A stretch of DNA of 64,000 nucleotides from Pseudomonadota bacterium (GCA_021800795.1 JAJYYO010000003.1:104752-168751); one strand, 5' to 3'; shown: positions 1-9,050, numbered from the stretch's first letter. Translations and numbers: made by a program. Notes: generated by a model from the letters alone, not told the origin.

Positions 1-3000
1 CATCGGGCAACCGGTACGCAATTTTCATCGTTAGCCCTATCCTGAAAGCCGGGCAGACGATCGGTACGCTGGACCTGCAGCTGGATATCGGCCAGTTCGC
101 TGCCGTCACCAGCGACGCCACGGGAATGGGCAAGACCGGCGCCACGATGATAGCGCAACCGCAAGGCAAGAAAATCCTGTTCATCGGGCAGTCAGAACGT
201 TTCCCGGACGGGAAATATTTTCATACTGTCTCACCCGACAAGTTGGGAAAACCCATGCAAGCCGCCCTGTCCGGCGTGTCCGGGCAGGGTCCAGGTGTTG
301 ACTATTCCGGGACGGAAGTCGTCGGAGCATGGCGCTATCTGCCCGCCCTGCACTGGGGTATGGTGGTCAAGGCAAATACGGCTGAGGCCTTCGCACCGCT
401 TTACCGCCTGCAAAAATCCTTGGCGATCGCGCTGGCTTCCTCCTTGCTGCTGGCGGGCCTGGTAGCCGTGCTGTTCGGACGCACGCTGGTAGCGCCGATA
501 CGAAAACTGATCGCTGCGACCGGACAAATCGCTGAAGGCGACCTGAGCCATCGCGCACCGGTGATCGGCTGGATGGAATTGCAGCAACTTGCGATTTCCT
601 TCAACCGCATGGCCGAGCACTTGCAGACTTCCTATACAAAACTTGAAACTCAGGTAGCGCGACGCACCGCCGACCTGGAAAAAGCGGAAGCCGCCAACCA
701 CAGCAAGAATCTGTTCCTGAGCAGCATGAGCCATGAGCTGCGCACGCCGCTCAACGCCATCCTGGGCTATGCCCAGTTGATGCAACTGGATACGGATTTG
801 CCGGCTCAGGCAATCGAGAATGCAGGCGAGATCCATCGCGCAGGCGATCATTTGCTGTCACTGCTCAATGACGTGCTCGATCTTGCACGCATCGAATCCG
901 GAAACATGGAAATGCAGATCAGCACGATTGCGCTGTCCGATGTCGTGCGACTATGCTGCACTCAAAACAGTCGGCTCGCCGCAAGCCGCAACATCACCCT
1001 GGTACGCGATGACAGCTGCAATCGCTTCAAAATCGATGCAGACAGCCATCATCTGTTGCAGGTGTTGAACAATCTGCTCTCCAATGCCATCAAGTACAAC
1101 CGCCAGGGCGGGCGTGTCACCCTGTCCGCTGAAGCAAGCGGTCATTGCATACGGATTTTTGTGTCGGACACCGGCATCGGTATGACGCCCGAAGAGCAGA
1201 AGCAACTCTTTCAGCCGTTCAACCGTCTGGGTGCGGAAATGGGCGCTATCGAAGGGGTGGGCATAGGACTTGCCGTCGCCCGACGATTAGTGGAGGCGAT
1301 GCACGGGAGCATCGGCGTTGACAGCGAACCCGGCACAGGCAGCACCTTCCGGGTGGAATTGCCCGGCACGGCAATCCAAACCGCCAAACTGCCGCACATA
1401 CTGGTGGTTGAAGATTATCTCCCGAACCGGAATGTGCTGCGCATGCAATTGCAAACACTGGGCTGCAAGGTGGATATGGCCTCCAATGGCGCCGAAGCGC
1501 TGACCAAGTACCGCGCCACATCCTACGATCTCATCTTGTCCGATCTCAATATGCCGGTGATGGACGGGCTTGCGCTTGCGTTGGCGGTGCGCGAAGACGA
1601 GAAGTCCAGCGGCAGACACATACCCATAATCGCCATCACCGCAGCCGCCGTCGATGCCGAACTGAAAAACTGCCGCACTGCGGGCATGGATGACACGCTG
1701 ACCAAGCCGATTGCACTGGAAGGGTTGCGCAGCATGCTGGCGCGCTGGCTTGGAATGACATCCGTAACGTTCGGGCAAACGACCATAGCGGACGACAACG
1801 CGATACTGAATCTCGACCACCTCTACCACAATCTCGGAAAAATTGACCCGGCACAAGCGCAAAACCTGATTGCAACCTTTATCAGCGCGACCGGCGAAGG
1901 CCTTGCGCGCGCCGAATCGGGTGACAGTGCGGCCGTTTCGCGCGAAATGCACAAACAAAAATCCTCGGCCAGAACCGTAGGTGCGTTGCGTTACGCGCAA
2001 CTGGCCGAGGCATTGGAACAACAAACCCGGGAAGAACAAACGATTTATATCGAAGCATCCCTGACTGCCCTGCGGGCGGCTCTGCAAGAAGTGGCAGCCG
2101 CCGCCTGCAACCTGCACGAAACCCCCTTCGCCGGGCCTGTTGCGACGACGAGCTTCACGACGCTGAAGTGCGTGCTGGTGATAGACGACGATCCGGTCGT
2201 CGTGCAACAGATGAGCAGCCTGCTCGCAACGCTGGGTGTACCCCTCGTGCTGAATGCCCGAAACGGACTGGAAGCCATGAAGGTACTGCTGGCAAACAAG
2301 GGCGGCATTGAATTGCTGCTGTGCGATCTCAACATGCCGGAAATGGATGGCGTTGAGCTGATACGAAATATCGGCAAAACCGGATTTGACGGAGGCGTCA
2401 TCCTGATCAGCGGCGCTGACGAAAAAGTACTGGCTACCGTAAGCCGACTGGCAGGATTGCAGGGGTTATGCGTACTGGGACAATTACGAAAACCCGTGGT
2501 AGCCGCACAAATCGCACCTCTGCTTTCTCTGTCTTGCAAAGTGCCTGACAGTGACCGGCCCGCCTTTGTCGCACCCGTTATCACGCAGGACGACATCATC
2601 GCCGGCATGGAGGGGGGCGAGTTCCTCGTCTGGCTACAACCCAAGGTGGTTTCATCCAGCCTGCGCACGGTAGGCGTGGAAGCGCTGGCGCGCTGGATTC
2701 GTCAGGACGGCAATTTTGTGCCGCCCGATATTTTCATTACCGTGGCCGAACAGACTGGACTGATAGGAAAGTTATCGCAGATGTTGCTCGCCGCTGCATT
2801 AAACGAGGGAGCGAAGTTGCGCGTTGCGGGGTTTCCGTTGAAAATTGCCATCAATCTTTCCGGTCGCTGGCTCAATGATCTGAGCCTGCCCGATTTTATC
2901 CTTGCCCGAACGCTGTCGGCGGGTCTTCAGGCTGAAGATGTCATCCTGGAAGTGACCGAAACCGGCGTACTGGAAGATCTGACCACCGCGCTGGACGTGT

Positions 3001-3356
3001 TGACCCGTTTACGCATCAAGGGATTCGGTTTGTCCATCGACGACTTTGGCATCGGCTATTCGTCCTTTGAACAACTGGGCCGCATACCGTTTACCGAAAT
3101 GAAGCTGGATCGCAGCTTTGTCTCAAAAGGCAGCCAGGATGCAGCGGCTCGCGCAATACTGGAAAGCAGCATGGACATGGCACACAAGCTGGGTTTATCC
3201 ACCGTCGCTGAAGGCGTCGAAACCGAGGCCGATCTCGAACTGATGCGCACCCTGGGATGCGACCTGTTGCAGGGTTATTTGATCGCCAAGCCCATGCCGA
3301 CAGCCGATCTGATAAACTGGCTGCATAAAAACTGCGCTGAAAATGGCGCAATGTGA
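1..3356 (+). CDS. Hybrid sensor histidine kinase with receiver, HPt and EAL domains (5' partial)
   Basis: The reading frame is open from base 3, so the true start lies before the window. Visible order: end of a periplasmic Cache-like sensor; a membrane segment at about 415-480; a HAMP linker; a dimerisation/phosphoacceptor domain with SHELRTPLN (His codon near 733); an ATPase domain with GIGM and GIGLAVARR motifs; receiver 1 (LSDLNMP near 1540); an HPt domain with [12 protein letters not shown] near 1945; receiver 2 (LCDLNMP near 2325); and an EAL domain from about 2590. The EAL domain keeps [16 protein letters not shown] and KLDRSF, so it should hydrolyse cyclic di-GMP. A complete phosphorelay fused to an EAL output suggests phosphorylation-controlled c-di-GMP breakdown. 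mutM follows 27 bases later. Confidence 0.93.
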   Translation, partial: SGNRYAIFIVSPILKAGQTIGTLDLQLDIGQFAAVTSDATGMGKTGATMIAQPQGKKILFIGQSERFPDGKYFHTVSPDKLGKPMQAALSGVSGQGPGVDYSGTEVVGAWRYLPALHWGMVVKANTAEAFAPLYRLQKSLAIALASSLLLAGLVAVLFGRTLVAPIRKLIAATGQIAEGDLSHRAPVIGWMELQQLAISFNRMAEHLQTSYTKLETQVARRTADLEKAEAANHSKNLFLSSMSHELRTPLNAILGYAQLMQLDTDLPAQAIENAGEIHRAGDHLLSLLNDVLDLARIESGNMEMQISTIALSDVVRLCCTQNSRLAASRNITLVRDDSCNRFKIDADSHHLLQVLNNLLSNAIKYNRQGGRVTLSAEASGHCIRIFVSDTGIGMTPEEQKQLFQPFNRLGAEMGAIEGVGIGLAVARRLVEAMHGSIGVDSEPGTGSTFRVELPGTAIQTAKLPHILVVEDYLPNRNVLRMQLQTLGCKVDMASNGAEALTKYRATSYDLILSDLNMPVMDGLALALAVREDEKSSGRHIPIIAITAAAVDAELKNCRTAGMDDTLTKPIALEGLRSMLARWLGMTSVTFGQTTIADDNAILNLDHLYHNLGKIDPAQAQNLIATFISATGEGLARAESGDSAAVSREMHKQKSSARTVGALRYAQLAEALEQQTREEQTIYIEASLTALRAALQEVAAAACNLHETPFAGPVATTSFTTLKCVLVIDDDPVVVQQMSSLLATLGVPLVLNARNGLEAMKVLLANKGGIELLLCDLNMPEMDGVELIRNIGKTGFDGGVILISGADEKVLATVSRLAGLQGLCVLGQLRKPVVAAQIAPLLSLSCKVPDSDRPAFVAPVITQDDIIAGMEGGEFLVWLQPKVVSSSLRTVGVEALARWIRQDGNFVPPDIFITVAEQTGLIGKLSQMLLAAALNEGAKLRVAGFPLKIAINLSGRWLNDLSLPDFILARTLSAGLQAEDVILEVTETGVLEDLTTALDVLTRLRIKGFGLSIDDFGIGYSSFEQLGRIPFTEMKLDRSFVSKGSQDAAARAILESSMDMAHKLGLSTVAEGVETEADLELMRTLGCDLLQGYLIAKPMPTADLINWLHKNCAENGAM

Positions 3357-3383
3357 TCCAGCCAATTTTCGACACCGTTGATT

Positions 3384-4298
3384 ATGCCTGAACTACCCGA
3401 AGTGGAAACCACGCGGCGCGGCCTGTCGCCTCATCTTGAGGGCGCAACCATCAGCGGCATGGCGATCCGCTGCGCCCGCCTGCGCTGGCCCATCCCCGAA
3501 GATATGCCTTTGCCGGGCCAGACCGTTCTTGCCCTCACGCGCCGCGCCAAATATCTGCTGCTAAGTTGCGGCAACGGCCATGGCGAAATAAATGAAACTC
3601 GCCATGTCCGTTTCCCTCACCCGAACCCTCTCCCGGAAGGAGAGGGAACAAACGAATTGCTACGCGACTTTCACATTTCTGGCACGCTGATCCTGCATCT
3701 GGGCATGTCAGGCAGCCTGCGCATTCTGCCCGCTGACACACCAGCGGAGAAACACGAGCATTTCGATCTGGTTCTGGATAACGGTCTCCTGATGCGCTTG
3801 CGCGATCCGCGCCGCTTCGGAGCCGTGCTCTGGCATGCAGGCGATATAAACACGCACCCGCTGCTGGCCCGTCTGGGCCCGGAACCCCTGGAAGACGGTT
3901 TTGATGCCCGCTATCTCTACCGGGTCACGCGAGGCCGCAACGTTGCCGTCAAGCAATTCATCATGGACAGCCAGGTGGTGGTCGGCGTGGGCAACATCTA
4001 CGCCAGCGAAGCGCTGTTCAGCGCCGGGATCAGTCCGCAACAGATAGCCGGAAAACTCAGTCTGGCACGCTGCATCAAGCTGGTTGCAGCCATCCGTGCA
4101 ACCCTGAATGCCGCCATTATCGCAGGCGGCAGCACATTGCGCGATTTCGTCAACAGTTCGGGAAATCCAGGCTACTTCCAGCAACAGCATTGGGTCTATG
4201 GCCGGGCGGGTGCACCCTGTCGCCGCTGTGATGCGCCGATCAGACAAATCAAGCAGGGGCAGCGGTCAAGTTTTTATTGCATACATTGCCAGAAATAG
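3384..4298 (+). CDS. mutM: Formamidopyrimidine-DNA glycosylase (MutM/Fpg)
   Basis: Base-excision repair glycosylase/AP lyase removing oxidised purines such as 8-oxoguanine. The ATG at 3384 is chosen over the TTG at 3378 because it places the catalytic Pro at residue 2 ([10 protein letters not shown]). RRAKYLLL near residue 53, [16 protein letters not shown] and a C-terminal zinc finger (CRRC...CIHC) are all present. The protein has 304 residues against about 270 usual. The excess is an insertion at about residues 66-96 (3579-3671), between two strands that are adjacent in E. coli MutM. It reads through a repeat giving [11 protein letters not shown], and the frame is kept. Function is probably retained but not certain. 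Confidence 0.95.
   Translation: MPELPEVETTRRGLSPHLEGATISGMAIRCARLRWPIPEDMPLPGQTVLALTRRAKYLLLSCGNGHGEINETRHVRFPHPNPLPEGEGTNELLRDFHISGTLILHLGMSGSLRILPADTPAEKHEHFDLVLDNGLLMRLRDPRRFGAVLWHAGDINTHPLLARLGPEPLEDGFDARYLYRVTRGRNVAVKQFIMDSQVVVGVGNIYASEALFSAGISPQQIAGKLSLARCIKLVAAIRATLNAAIIAGGSTLRDFVNSSGNPGYFQQQHWVYGRAGAPCRRCDAPIRQIKQGQRSSFYCIHCQK
3579..3671 (+). repeat. Palindrome-rich repeat inserted in frame in mutM
   Basis: The core (about 3617-3650) reads ccctctcccggaaggagagg and is self-complementary around cccggaagg. A close relative lies in hisH at about 45113-45150. The segment has no counterpart in ordinary MutM proteins. Confidence 0.75.
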
Positions 4299-4385
4299 GG
4301 CACACTCCAGCCTCAGTCAGGAAAAAATCCTATAAAATACTTACCACCTTGAAGTCAGACGACACGCTTTACTCCGAGGGATACA

Positions 4386-4488
4386 ATGGACAAAAAAGAT
4401 GGGATGCCGGCTTACCTGCCTGCGCGACTGGCTGATAAACCATATTCAAGTCGAAGACATGCAGCTGATCGAATTGGCGCGACATTAA
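4386..4488 (+). pseudogene. Remnant of a hemerythrin-like gene
   Basis: An ATG at 4386 has a plausible ribosome site (gagg at about 4377) and a TATAAA box near 4331, but its own frame gives no recognisable protein. The frame starting at 4399 encodes a short peptide ending in LRDWLINHIQVEDMQL and a TAA at 4486-4488. This resembles the last helix of bacteriohemerythrins (WLxxHIxxxD, with His and Asp as di-iron ligands). The rest of the domain is missing. I read it as a decayed hemerythrin gene with an internal deletion and frameshift; the homology is short, so confidence is limited. Confidence 0.45.
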
Positions 4489-4495
4489 GGAGTCT

Positions 4496-5227
4496 TCACA
4501 CCCTGACATAATCCCAACCCAGCAGCAGGCGTTTGTTGATTTCCTCCAGCGCCGATGATGCTATCACGGTGTTGGGAAACAGCTTGACTATGACGCCTGC
4601 CTTACGCAATTTACTGATCGACTGGTTGCACGCAAGAAAGGTCAGGTTCGGGTATTTAGCCTTCATCGACCTTAATCGCGCGGCATAGGGCGATACATCG
4701 GTACGCAATAAATTTACCCCGCTGTCATTGGCGATGATCGCCACCTGCAACGGACGGTGCGTACGCCTGTAAGTTTCCAGCAGGTTCTCGGTCTCATCCA
4801 GCGCCGTCTTGAGCCTGACCGGATTGGAATTACTGACCTGAACGATGATCTTGTCCGGTTCCGAGACAACCACACTGCCCTGTATAGTCTGTAGCAGACG
4901 CACCATTTTCGTGCCGCTTTTTGAATCCGCTCCGCCGGCAATCACCCAACCGGATGCGCCGCCCGCCAGCAACAGAAGCAGGCAGGCCGCCAGCGATTGC
5001 ATGCGCCGGAAATAGGAAGGCTGTTTTTTGGCGAACGACCCGGAACGGACCGGCAACTGATGATACGCATGCCGCACCTTTTCCTTCAGGTCGCGCAACT
5101 CGCACACCTGCTCCTTAAGCGCCCCGTCATGTCCCAGCCTCTCGAACAATTCACTTTTTTCGTCCGAATCCAGCTCGTTATCGACGAAGGAATTCAGATA
5201 TTCAATCGAGATATTTTGATCGTTCAT
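4496..5227 (-). CDS. Transmembrane anti-sigma factor with periplasmic DsrE-like domain
   Basis: Residues 1-75 form a charged N-terminal region typical of anti-sigma factors (YLNSFVDNELDSDEK). It lacks the Cys/His ligands of the zinc-containing class. One membrane segment lies at about 79-98, and residues 125-243 form a soluble, presumably periplasmic domain. That domain resembles the secreted DsrE-like protein at 5993: both start a strand with IIVQVS/VVFQVS, carry a Cys after a strand (FLAC at 200; IVAC at 104) and end in GWxYxR. The ATG at 5227 overlaps the sigma factor's stop (TGATG), so the two are translationally coupled; an upstream in-frame start is less likely. Probable role: holds the sigma factor at the membrane until the periplasmic domain senses a signal. 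The signal is unknown. Confidence 0.82.
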   Translation of the reverse strand: MNDQNISIEYLNSFVDNELDSDEKSELFERLGHDGALKEQVCELRDLKEKVRHAYHQLPVRSGSFAKKQPSYFRRMQSLAACLLLLLAGGASGWVIAGGADSKSGTKMVRLLQTIQGSVVVSEPDKIIVQVSNSNPVRLKTALDETENLLETYRRTHRPLQVAIIANDSGVNLLRTDVSPYAARLRSMKAKYPNLTFLACNQSISKLRKAGVIVKLFPNTVIASSALEEINKRLLLGWDYVRV

Positions 5228-5805
5228 CACACAACCCTCCTGATCGGACTGACGTTGGCAGGCTGCGTTGGCGCAAGTTCCTTCAACAAGGTTTTCAACG
5301 CCTGACGTGCCCTGCACAAGCGACTCATGACCGTTCCGATAGGAATAGCCAGCACGCTCGCCACTTCCGTATATGAAAATTCTTCGAGATCCACCAGCAT
5401 CAGCACCTGGCGTTGACCGACAGGCAGCCTGGCAACCGCATCCCGCACGCAGGAAACAATTTGCGACTGTTCATGCTCATGTTCCGGTGTAATGACATTC
5501 ACACAGCCGCATTCTCCGAGTTTTTCGATATCGTCGAATTCGTCTATATCCTCCATCTCCCTGTGCCTGCGAAAATGGTCGCGCCAGCAGTTAGCCAGAA
5601 TACTGAACAGCCAGCCATTAAACAGCGCCGGGTCTCGCAACTGGTTGGCATTTTTAAACGCCTTGGCCAGCGTATCCTGTACCAGATCATCGGCAAGCGC
5701 CGCGTTGTGACTCCAGGAAAAAGCCATCCTGTACAACCTGGGCCGGATTTGCTCCAGTTGTTCCTGGAAACTGTCTGTGCGGCAGAAAAGCGAGAGAATT
5801 TTCAT
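5227..5805 (-). CDS. ECF-type RNA polymerase sigma factor
   Basis: 192 residues. Region 2 lies at about 20-90 (DDLVQDTLAKAFKN, then a WLFSILANCWRDHFRR recognition/melting helix), with region 4 at about 125-180 (LPVGQRQVLML, GTVMSRLCRARQALK). There is no region 1 or 3, as expected for ECF factors. It is the first gene of a two-gene operon with the anti-sigma factor. A GGAATA/CGTCT promoter at 5851-5877 on the same strand suggests autoregulation, and copies of that promoter precede the divergent dsrE-like gene and the porin at 6509. Target genes elsewhere cannot be seen. Confidence 0.93.
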   Translation of the reverse strand: MKILSLFCRTDSFQEQLEQIRPRLYRMAFSWSHNAALADDLVQDTLAKAFKNANQLRDPALFNGWLFSILANCWRDHFRRHREMEDIDEFDDIEKLGECGCVNVITPEHEHEQSQIVSCVRDAVARLPVGQRQVLMLVDLEEFSYTEVASVLAIPIGTVMSRLCRARQALKTLLKELAPTQPANVSPIRRVV

Positions 5806-5850
5806 TATTAGGTTTCACCAAAAGATCGGAACAAATTGCCGCTCACTGTA

Positions 5851-5877
5851 AGACGCCGCAACAGGTAGAAATATTCC
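5851..5877 (-). promoter_or_regulatory. Candidate ECF promoter of the sigma/anti-sigma operon
   Basis: On the minus strand, -35 GGAAT (5877-5873) and -10 CGTCT (5855-5851) are separated by 17 nt. Transcription would start near 5845, about 40 nt before the sigma start codon. The same motif and spacing occur at 5910-5936 (+) and 8107-8133 (-). Confidence 0.7.
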
Positions 5878-5909
5878 ATGCACCCGCACATCTTACAGAG
5901 AAACTCAAG

Positions 5910-5936
5910 GGAATAAAATTCATTCTGCACGCGTCT
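5910..5936 (+). promoter_or_regulatory. Candidate ECF promoter of the secreted DsrE-like gene
   Basis: -35 GGAAT (5910-5914) and -10 CGTCT (5932-5936), with a 17-nt spacer, identical in core and spacing to the divergent sigma promoter. The expected start near 5944 leaves a leader of about 49 nt containing a GAGGAG ribosome site at 5977-5982. Confidence 0.7.
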
Positions 5937-5992
5937 TCCTCAGTAGCACCCTGCAACGATGTAAATTCTACAATTCGAGGAGAAATCAAGCA

Positions 5993-6430
5993 ATGAAACA
6001 CAGTCTTCAACTCAGCATTCTTGCTGCCGTGCTTGCCCTGCCTGCTGCATCATTTTGCGCAACACCCGCCACGCAAACGGCGGCGGCACATGAACATGTG
6101 GTTTTTCAGGTGAGCGATGCGGCTCCCGGCAAGTGGAATCTGGCGCTCAACAATGCAAAAAATGTGCAGGATGCCCTTGGCAAAGACAATGTAGACGTGG
6201 AAATCGTCGCTTACGGCCCCGGCATCGACATGCTCAAACTCGAATCCGAAGTCGGCGACCGGGTAGACAAGGCAATAGCTGAAGGCGTAAATATTGTCGC
6301 ATGCCAAACCACCATGAAAAGCCAGAAACTGACCAAGGACGACATGCTGTCATCCGCCGGTTACGTTCCGGGCGGCGTGGTCGAACTGATGAAACGACAA
6401 AAAGAAGGCTGGGCCTATATCCGCCCCTGA
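5993..6430 (+). CDS. Secreted DsrE-family protein
   Basis: 145 residues with a signal peptide (hydrophobic 6-20, likely cleavage after FCA at about 23). The mature part is a single DsrE/DsrF-like alpha/beta domain (VVFQVSDAAPGKW, VEIVAYGPGIDML, VNIVACQTTMKS). One Cys at position 104 occupies a place where related sulfur-relay proteins may carry a reactive Cys. Export to the periplasm is unusual for the founding cytoplasmic DsrEFH proteins but common in this small subfamily. It is transcribed divergently from the ECF operon, whose anti-sigma factor carries a similar domain. A shared ligand or a direct interaction is plausible but inferred. A GAGGAG ribosome site supports this start. Confidence 0.88.
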   Translation: MKHSLQLSILAAVLALPAASFCATPATQTAAAHEHVVFQVSDAAPGKWNLALNNAKNVQDALGKDNVDVEIVAYGPGIDMLKLESEVGDRVDKAIAEGVNIVACQTTMKSQKLTKDDMLSSAGYVPGGVVELMKRQKEGWAYIRP

Positions 6431-6466
6431 GAAAACAGCTTCCGGACAAATCAGCCCTGTAACAAT

Positions 6467-6488
6467 AAAGGGCGCCTGAGCGCCCTTT
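6467..6488. terminator. Bidirectional intrinsic terminator
   Basis: A 9-bp perfect stem (aaagggcgc / gcgcccttt) with a CTGA loop sits between the convergent dsrE-like gene and the porin. The A and T ends serve both directions. Confidence 0.85.
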
Positions 6489-6508
6489 AATTGTTCAGCT
6501 TGAGATGA

Positions 6509-7918
6509 TCACCAACGGTATGTCATCTGTGCACTTAACACGTTGCCCGTCGCATCCAGCACATTCATGGCATTGTTGAGTGCAATCGATGCGGGACCCG
6601 CAGCCGCAGTGCCGGGATTGACCACAGAAGCCGTGCGATAGGCGTAATTCACCGAGAAACGCAATCCCGGAGCGTAGAAATATTGCCCGCCTATCGTCCA
6701 GGTATTGAGCCTGCGTTCATCAGGCAACGAGTTCGTCATCTTGTCGTAGGAATCGAAGCGCAGATCGACCTCTAATTTCTCGGTGAATTTCCATCCCGCA
6801 TCAAGATAATAGCCGCTTGCCTTGTTGGTGGATTCCACGGCCATCAGCTGTACCGGCACAAAGCCTCCGATTACCGAGTTGAATGCCGGATTCGGCCCCA
6901 TATAAATCATGCCGCTACCCTGTATGTACTCGGTGCCCAGGCGCAGCGGCCCATGCAAGTATTTGAGTCCCACACCCTGCCGCAGACGGTCGTAATTGAC
7001 GCCATTAAAATAGCGCTTGCCGTCCTGATGCCAGATATAAGCCGTGACATCTTCACGCTTGGGCCCTGTACCCTCACCAAACAAATAGGAAGTCTGCAAC
7101 CTAACGGTCACATCGTGATTGCCGGGATTATTTGCCGTATTGAAATTGAGACCATCGCCCTGGCTGACCATCACCGCGTAATTGTATTCCATCCTGTCTT
7201 TTCTGAACCAGTCGTAGACTTCGACGCCGGTGTCGCGGAAAGCGCCCACCGAGCCGGCCAGTGTCCCCGCCTGATTTTTAGCGCCGTTCATGTTGATGCC
7301 TGCTGCAGGCGCCAATGCAGAAGCGGGCACGGCATAAGGGGTGACAAAACGCTCATTGAGCAGGCCGTCGGTGACGTTGGTGAAGTTGATGTAATCCATC
7401 GCATATTCGCCCAGCATGGCTTCTTCACCGATCGGCAGACGACCCAAACCCAGACGTATGCGCGCGCCGGAGATATAGTTCAAGGACACCGTGGCATCGG
7501 TCATCACACCCATTCTTTTGTTGTAGACACCGTTCACCGAGCCATTCTCGGTAATGGCATTATTGCCGAGCTCAGCCAACAGAAAGTAGTTGATTTTTTC
7601 GTCAGTTCCCGGCATGACCCCGCGCAAACCCGGACGAAATCGGAATATCTGCCCCTGATCTTTACTGGTCAGATCGGGCCCTACCAGATTGAGAACCGGT
7701 ATTTGTCCGTTATAAGCTCGCGCGCCGGGAGCGCCGGTAAGTCCGCTGGCTGCACCGCCCAGATTGTGCTGGTATTGCGGCTGTATAAACCCCCAGAATT
7801 TATATTCCGGCGCGCCGGGTACTTCATAGTTCTGCATTTGAAACCAGTTGGCGGCTAAAGAAGCAGGTGCATGTCCGAAAGCGGCAAACATGGCAACCGC
7901 TAGTGCTGTTTTTTTCAT
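6509..7918 (-). CDS. Outer-membrane porin-like beta-barrel protein
   Basis: 469 residues with a signal peptide (MKKTALAVAMFAAFGHAPAS, cleavage near residue 22). The mature part is rich in alternating aromatic/polar strands (KFWGFIQPQYQ, VTAYIWHQDGKRYF, WTIGGQYFYAPGLRFSVNYAYR) and ends in MTYRW, an aromatic C-terminus typical of barrels inserted by the Bam machinery. It somewhat resembles phosphate-selective porin (OprO/OprP) families, but the substrate cannot be named. A GGAATA/CGTCT motif at 8107-8133, about 190 nt upstream, suggests control by the nearby ECF sigma factor. Confidence 0.8.
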   Translation of the reverse strand: MKKTALAVAMFAAFGHAPASLAANWFQMQNYEVPGAPEYKFWGFIQPQYQHNLGGAASGLTGAPGARAYNGQIPVLNLVGPDLTSKDQGQIFRFRPGLRGVMPGTDEKINYFLLAELGNNAITENGSVNGVYNKRMGVMTDATVSLNYISGARIRLGLGRLPIGEEAMLGEYAMDYINFTNVTDGLLNERFVTPYAVPASALAPAAGINMNGAKNQAGTLAGSVGAFRDTGVEVYDWFRKDRMEYNYAVMVSQGDGLNFNTANNPGNHDVTVRLQTSYLFGEGTGPKREDVTAYIWHQDGKRYFNGVNYDRLRQGVGLKYLHGPLRLGTEYIQGSGMIYMGPNPAFNSVIGGFVPVQLMAVESTNKASGYYLDAGWKFTEKLEVDLRFDSYDKMTNSLPDERRLNTWTIGGQYFYAPGLRFSVNYAYRTASVVNPGTAAAGPASIALNNAMNVLDATGNVLSAQMTYRW

Positions 7919-8078
7919 GTAACTCCCCTAGATTTTAAGTATATTTGAATTATTAACTTCGGTGAAACAGCCCGGCATCCTCATGGCTTGCCGCCCTGAA
8001 AATGCCGGTATTACTCATGAAAACAGTTACATGCATAGATTTTTTACAGAAAAACCCTATACTCCCGCGCAACAATTT

Positions 8079-8104
8079 CTTACAATTTGCCGCGCAATTG
8101 TAAG
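8079..8104. promoter_or_regulatory. Perfect dyad at the porin transcription start
   Basis: cttacaatt and aattgtaag are perfect 9-base inverted arms around an 8-nt spacer. The dyad lies immediately downstream of the -10 of the ECF-type promoter for the porin, where an operator or a leader hairpin would act. Confidence 0.5.
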
Positions 8105-8106
8105 GT

Positions 8107-8133
8107 AGACGAGCGGACAGCCTGAGTTATTCC
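8107..8133 (-). promoter_or_regulatory. Candidate ECF promoter of the porin gene
   Basis: Minus strand: GGAAT (8133-8129), a 17-nt spacer, CGTCT (8111-8107). All three copies in the window extend the -35 to GGAATA. The leader to the porin ATG would be about 190 nt. Confidence 0.6.
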
Positions 8134-8234
8134 ATCATTCCGGGATTTTTATTGAAATGCGTTTTGTGAATTTCCGGCTCATCTGAATTAAGTCTGGCAA
8201 TGTTACAATTCGCAGAGACACTACAGACGACACC

Positions 8235-9050
8235 ATGCGCCATACACTGACTCTACTACTGGCTGTATTCATCGCGCCTGCGACACTCGCAAGCCCGCTG
8301 CCGCGCCCCGATCATGTCGTGGTGGTCATCGAGGAAAATCGCGGCTATGCAGAGATCATGGCCCCGCTTAACCGCAACTCCTACATCCACGCACTGGCCA
8401 GGCGCGGCGCGCTGTTCACGGAGTCATACGGCGTCACGCATCCCAGCCAGCCGAATTATCTGGCGCTGTTTTCCGGCTCGACTCAAGGCGTTGTCAACGA
8501 TGACTGCCCACAGAATCTGAGCGGCGACAACCTTGCCGCCGCCTTGCTGAGCGAAAATCTGGGCTTTGCCAGCTATTCGGAAGCACTGCCCGTCACAGAG
8601 GACAAACAATGCATATCGGGCGCGTACCGGCGCAAACACAATCCGGCAGCCAACTGGCAGAGCCTGCCCGCCTCGGTCAACCGGAATTTTGACGAGTTTG
8701 CGCGGGATTTTGCCAAACTGCCTGCCGTATCCTTCGTCATTCCCGATCAGAATCACGACATGCACGACGGCAGCTTTCCTGTTGCAGACGCTTGGCTCAA
8801 GACCCATATCGAACCTTACCTGGCGTGGGCGTATAAACACAACAGCCTGTTGATACTGACCTGGGATGAGGACGACTACAAGGGGGACAACCGTATCGTC
8901 ACGATACTGGCTGGACCTATGGTCAAGGCGGGAACGAGCGGGCAGCGCATCAGCCATTACAACGTGTTGCGCACGCTGCTCGACTTCTACGGCTTACCCG
9001 CGCCTGGCGCCAGTCGGGACGCGGAGCCGATCAAGGGCGTCTGGAAGTAA
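8235..9050 (+). CDS. Secreted phosphoesterase (acid phosphatase / phospholipase C-like family)
   Basis: 271 residues with a signal peptide (hydrophobic 4-18, cleavage near LAS at 20). It shows motifs of the alkaline-phosphatase-like phosphoesterase family: HVVVVIEENR near the N-terminus (metal ligands Glu/Asn), THPSQPNYLALFSG, FVIPDQNHDMHDG and LLILTWDEDD. These correspond to the metal-binding and nucleophile regions of AcpA-type acid phosphatases. Expected to hydrolyse phosphate esters in the periplasm or outside the cell. A role in phosphate scavenging is inference. Confidence 0.85.
   Translation: MRHTLTLLLAVFIAPATLASPLPRPDHVVVVIEENRGYAEIMAPLNRNSYIHALARRGALFTESYGVTHPSQPNYLALFSGSTQGVVNDDCPQNLSGDNLAAALLSENLGFASYSEALPVTEDKQCISGAYRRKHNPAANWQSLPASVNRNFDEFARDFAKLPAVSFVIPDQNHDMHDGSFPVADAWLKTHIEPYLAWAYKHNSLLILTWDEDDYKGDNRIVTILAGPMVKAGTSGQRISHYNVLRTLLDFYGLPAPGASRDAEPIKGVWK

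Larger units (their letters stand above)
7919..8234. other. Divergent intergenic region between porin and phosphoesterase
   Basis: 316 bases with no gene. It holds the candidate ECF promoter (8107-8133, minus) and the dyad at 8079-8104. A TACAAT box near 8204 could be the -10 of the phosphoesterase gene, without a convincing -35. Confidence 0.6.

Noticed and set aside
1287..2207. 306-codon ORF antisense to the hybrid kinase
   Set aside because: Shadow of the GC-rich coding frame; no domain and no start signal.
5228..5317. Extra 30 N-terminal residues for the anti-sigma factor
   Set aside because: They overlap the sigma factor's coding sequence and do not resemble anti-sigma N-termini.
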